Below, in pieces: positions 13,130 to 15,099 of a stretch of DNA of 15,099 bases; position 1 is the stretch's first letter, and every line of letters starts with the position of its first letter. This DNA comes from RYN-431 sp036388295 (lineage in GTDB: Bacteria; Planctomycetota; Phycisphaerae; Tepidisphaerales; Tepidisphaeraceae). The stretch lies in assembly GCA_036388295.1 (NCBI GenBank), contig DASVSC010000252.1, positions 1 through 15,099 of the forward strand, read 5' to 3'. Below the pieces are notes generated by a model. The model worked only from the letters and a program-made list of their open reading frames with translations. It was not told where the DNA came from and ran no database searches. The translations under genes and the position numbers were made by a program.

Positions 13130-14686
13130 ATGTCTGGCTTAGCCTTCAATTACTTGTCTTGGCTGACTGTGATCCGCTGCCGCTTGCTGCTCGCCGCCTT
13201 GCTGCTCGTCGGCTTCGTCGGCCATGTGCTGTACCTGACGATCGACCCGCCCGTCGGCCTGGCCGGCGATGAGGCGCATTACTGGGACTGGTCGCGTCAG
13301 CTCGATTGGAGCTACTACAGCAAAGGCCCGGCCGTCGCCGTCGTGATTCGGTTCGGCCGGATGCTCTTCGGCGACACGCTGCTGGGCGTGCGTTTTCCGG
13401 CCCTGCTCTTCGCCGTCGGCACGTCGTTGTGCACCTACTGGCTGACGAACCGCGTCTTCAAATCCGAACGGCTGGCGCTGGGCACCGTGGCCCTGACGCA
13501 CGTCGTGCCGCTGTTCATCGCCGGCAGTCTGCTGATGACGATCGACTCGCCGTACTACTTCTGCTGGGCGACGGCGACCTGCTTCGGTTACTTGGCCGCG
13601 GTCGAGAACAGGCGCTGGGCTTGGCCGCTGGCGGGCATGTTCGTCGGACTGGGGTTCCTCGCCAAGTATGCGGCGCTGCTCTGGCTGGTCGGCCTGGTGA
13701 TCTTCCTGCTGCTGCGGAATCGTCCCGCGCTGCGCACGCCGTGGCCGTGGATGACGATTGGAATCGCCTTCGCCTTTACCACGCCGGTGCTGCTGTGGAA
13801 CGCCCGGCACGATTGGGTCAGCTTCGGCCACGTCGCGCGGTCGACGGCCGAAGACCAAAACGGCTTTAATCCACTGAAAATCATCGCCCACTTCGGCGAA
13901 CTGCTCGGCGGCCAAGTTGGTTTGCTGAACCCAATCGTCTTCGCCTTCATCGTCGGCGGCGTCTGGACCGTGCTTCGCCACCAGCGCCGTGAGCGCCTGC
14001 TCTACCTGCTCTGCGTCGCCCTGCCGTTTTTCGGGTTCGTCACGCTGGTCACGCTGCGGAAGAACACCGAACCGAACTGGCCCGCGCCAACGTATTTCAC
14101 GCTGATGCCGCTGGCCGCCTGGTTCGTCGCCCGGCATTGGCCACGCACGCGCGGCTGGTTGATCGGCGCGATCGGCGTCGGTGTCGGGGCGATGATCGTG
14201 CTGCACTACAGCACGCTGCTTTATCCGGTCGTGAAGGTCCCGCCGCGCCAATGGGACGCCAGCGCCCGCCTCGTCGGCGGCGAAGCCATCGGCCAGGCAG
14301 TTTCGGCGCAGTTGAAGACGCTCGGGCCCGACGCCATGGTCATCTGCGACAAGTATTACGACGCCGGCCTGATGGCTTTTTACGTCGACGGGCGGCCGAA
14401 GACGTTTTGCAGCGGCGCGTACGCGAAAAATCCGGACGAGCGCGACCGCCTCACCCAGTACGACATGTGGCCCGACCGTGACTTGTCGCAAGCGTCGCTG
14501 CGCGGCCGCGACGCCGTGTTCGTCGGCCGGGCGACGGCGGACTTGTTCGAAGCGTTCGACCGCGTGGAAGCGTTGCCCGATCTGCCGATCATGCGCCGCG
14601 GCGTGCTGATCCGCCGGCAGATTCTGTGGAAGTGCTACGGCTTCCGCGGCATGACCCGGCCGCAAGACGGGCGGACGAAACGATGA
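13130..14686 (+). CDS. GT-C membrane glycosyltransferase, PMT/ArnT-like (GT39)
   Basis: This 518-residue integral membrane protein has about ten hydrophobic segments from residue 15 to about 365, then a soluble C-terminal domain (about 380-518). The first periplasmic loop has GDEAHYWDWSR (46-56); the DE pair is the catalytic/metal site of PMT_2 enzymes, which move a sugar from a polyprenyl-phosphate carrier to a lipid or protein. SYYSKGP (61-67) follows, as usual in this group. TEPNWPAPTYF late in the membrane domain is also typical. The acceptor is unknown. No ribosome binding site is visible before the ATG at 13130; a GTG about 13 codons on is an alternative. It overlaps the PAP2 gene by 4 nt, so the two are translationally coupled. 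Confidence 0.87.
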   Translation: MSGLAFNYLSWLTVIRCRLLLAALLLVGFVGHVLYLTIDPPVGLAGDEAHYWDWSRQLDWSYYSKGPAVAVVIRFGRMLFGDTLLGVRFPALLFAVGTSLCTYWLTNRVFKSERLALGTVALTHVVPLFIAGSLLMTIDSPYYFCWATATCFGYLAAVENRRWAWPLAGMFVGLGFLAKYAALLWLVGLVIFLLLRNRPALRTPWPWMTIGIAFAFTTPVLLWNARHDWVSFGHVARSTAEDQNGFNPLKIIAHFGELLGGQVGLLNPIVFAFIVGGVWTVLRHQRRERLLYLLCVALPFFGFVTLVTLRKNTEPNWPAPTYFTLMPLAAWFVARHWPRTRGWLIGAIGVGVGAMIVLHYSTLLYPVVKVPPRQWDASARLVGGEAIGQAVSAQLKTLGPDAMVICDKYYDAGLMAFYVDGRPKTFCSGAYAKNPDERDRLTQYDMWPDRDLSQASLRGRDAVFVGRATADLFEAFDRVEALPDLPIMRRGVLIRRQILWKCYGFRGMTRPQDGRTKR

Positions 14687-15099
14687 ACCGCCGAACGCTT
14701 CTTCTGCTGCTCGCGGCGGTCGCAGCCTTCGGGCTGAGCCTGGCGATCGACAAAACCGTGAACGACGCCGTCGTGCGGTGGGACCTGCGCGCCTGGGCCG
14801 GTTACCAGCCGCTGCAATGGGTGCTGCGGGCGCCGGGCAATTTGTGGGTGCTCGTGCCGACGATGTTGCTGTTGACGCTGTTGCACCGCCAATCGTGGCG
14901 GCCGGCGGGGCTGCTGGCGATCGCGGCAATCGTCGCCGGCACGATCGCGGGCATCTTCAAAGGCCTCGCCGGCCGGGCGCGGCCGGGGAAGTTTCCCGAC
15001 GACCCCGGCTGGGTCTTCCTGCGCGGCGGCTGGCACGGGTTCTGGCACCAGACCAACGTCAGCTTCGTCAGCGGCGACGTCACGCAGGCGTTCACCTGG
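14683..15099 (+). CDS. PAP2-family membrane phosphatase, partial at window edge
   Basis: The first 139 residues are visible. Hydrophobic segments lie at about 5-21, 50-68 and 75-93. K93-x6-R100-P101 (KGLAGRARP) is motif 1 of the PAP2/acid-phosphatase superfamily. SFVSGDVTQAF (127-137) sits where motif 2 (normally PSGH) belongs, with Asp132 in the usual His position. Motif 3 would be beyond the window. Family members remove phosphate from lipid or polyprenyl phosphates and pyrophosphates. The ATG overlaps the glycosyltransferase stop (ATGA), so carrier-lipid recycling for that enzyme is a fair inference. Confidence 0.85.
   Translation, partial: MNRRTLLLLLAAVAAFGLSLAIDKTVNDAVVRWDLRAWAGYQPLQWVLRAPGNLWVLVPTMLLLTLLHRQSWRPAGLLAIAAIVAGTIAGIFKGLAGRARPGKFPDDPGWVFLRGGWHGFWHQTNVSFVSGDVTQAFTW

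Noticed and set aside
13139..14929. 596-codon minus-strand open frame
   Set aside because: It is the antisense shadow of the glycosyltransferase and PAP2 genes. High GC removes stop codons, and the protein is rich in Arg/Gln/Ala without domains.

Overview
The window is high-GC bacterial DNA that reads as a member of the Planctomycetota, possibly a Phycisphaerae relative. That assignment is an inference from gene style (secreted Gly/Pro/Tyr-rich protein, HEAT-like secreted protein, many starts without a Shine-Dalgarno site) and from the many palindromic intergenic repeats. No rRNA, tRNA, CRISPR array, integrase or transposase was found.

Left third (1-4162, all minus strand): a phage structural module. 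In transcription order it holds an SPP1 gp6-like portal protein, a 55-residue protein with a GTG start, an SU10-type (DUF5309) major capsid protein, a small membrane/coiled-coil protein, a lipoprotein, and the first ten codons of a further gene that leaves the window. Every gene has a Shine-Dalgarno-like sequence; that of the portal is the weakest. No terminase lies directly upstream of the portal; housekeeping-type genes start there instead. Palindromic repeats have settled between the phage genes, which suggests an old, resident or domesticated prophage remnant.

Middle (4406-8658): a P-loop ATPase/kinase and a DinB-fold protein on the minus strand, then on the plus strand an unrecognised 189-residue protein, a secreted Gly/Tyr/Pro-rich protein followed by a clear hairpin terminator, an exported protein with HEAT-like C-terminal repeats, and a YuiH-type molybdopterin oxidoreductase. 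The last is bracketed by two palindromic elements of the same length (91 bp).

Right third (8766-15099): a light-sensing operon on the minus strand, with a complete bacteriophytochrome hybrid histidine kinase (PAS-GAF-PHY-HisKA-HATPase-REC) overlapping by 4 nt a heme oxygenase that would make its biliverdin chromophore. Divergent from it is an unrecognised membrane protein with an HELLH motif and two CxxC pairs. After another long inverted repeat come a GT-C (PMT/ArnT-like) glycosyltransferase and, overlapping by 4 nt, a PAP2-family phosphatase cut by the window edge; these two probably form a polyprenyl-phosphate-linked envelope sugar module.

Two features cut across the window. At least six palindromic repeat types occupy most intergenic gaps, very often within about 12 bp of a stop codon. 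Several non-phage genes lack a Shine-Dalgarno site and instead carry a TANNNT hexamer 6-8 nt before the start codon, as expected for leaderless transcripts.
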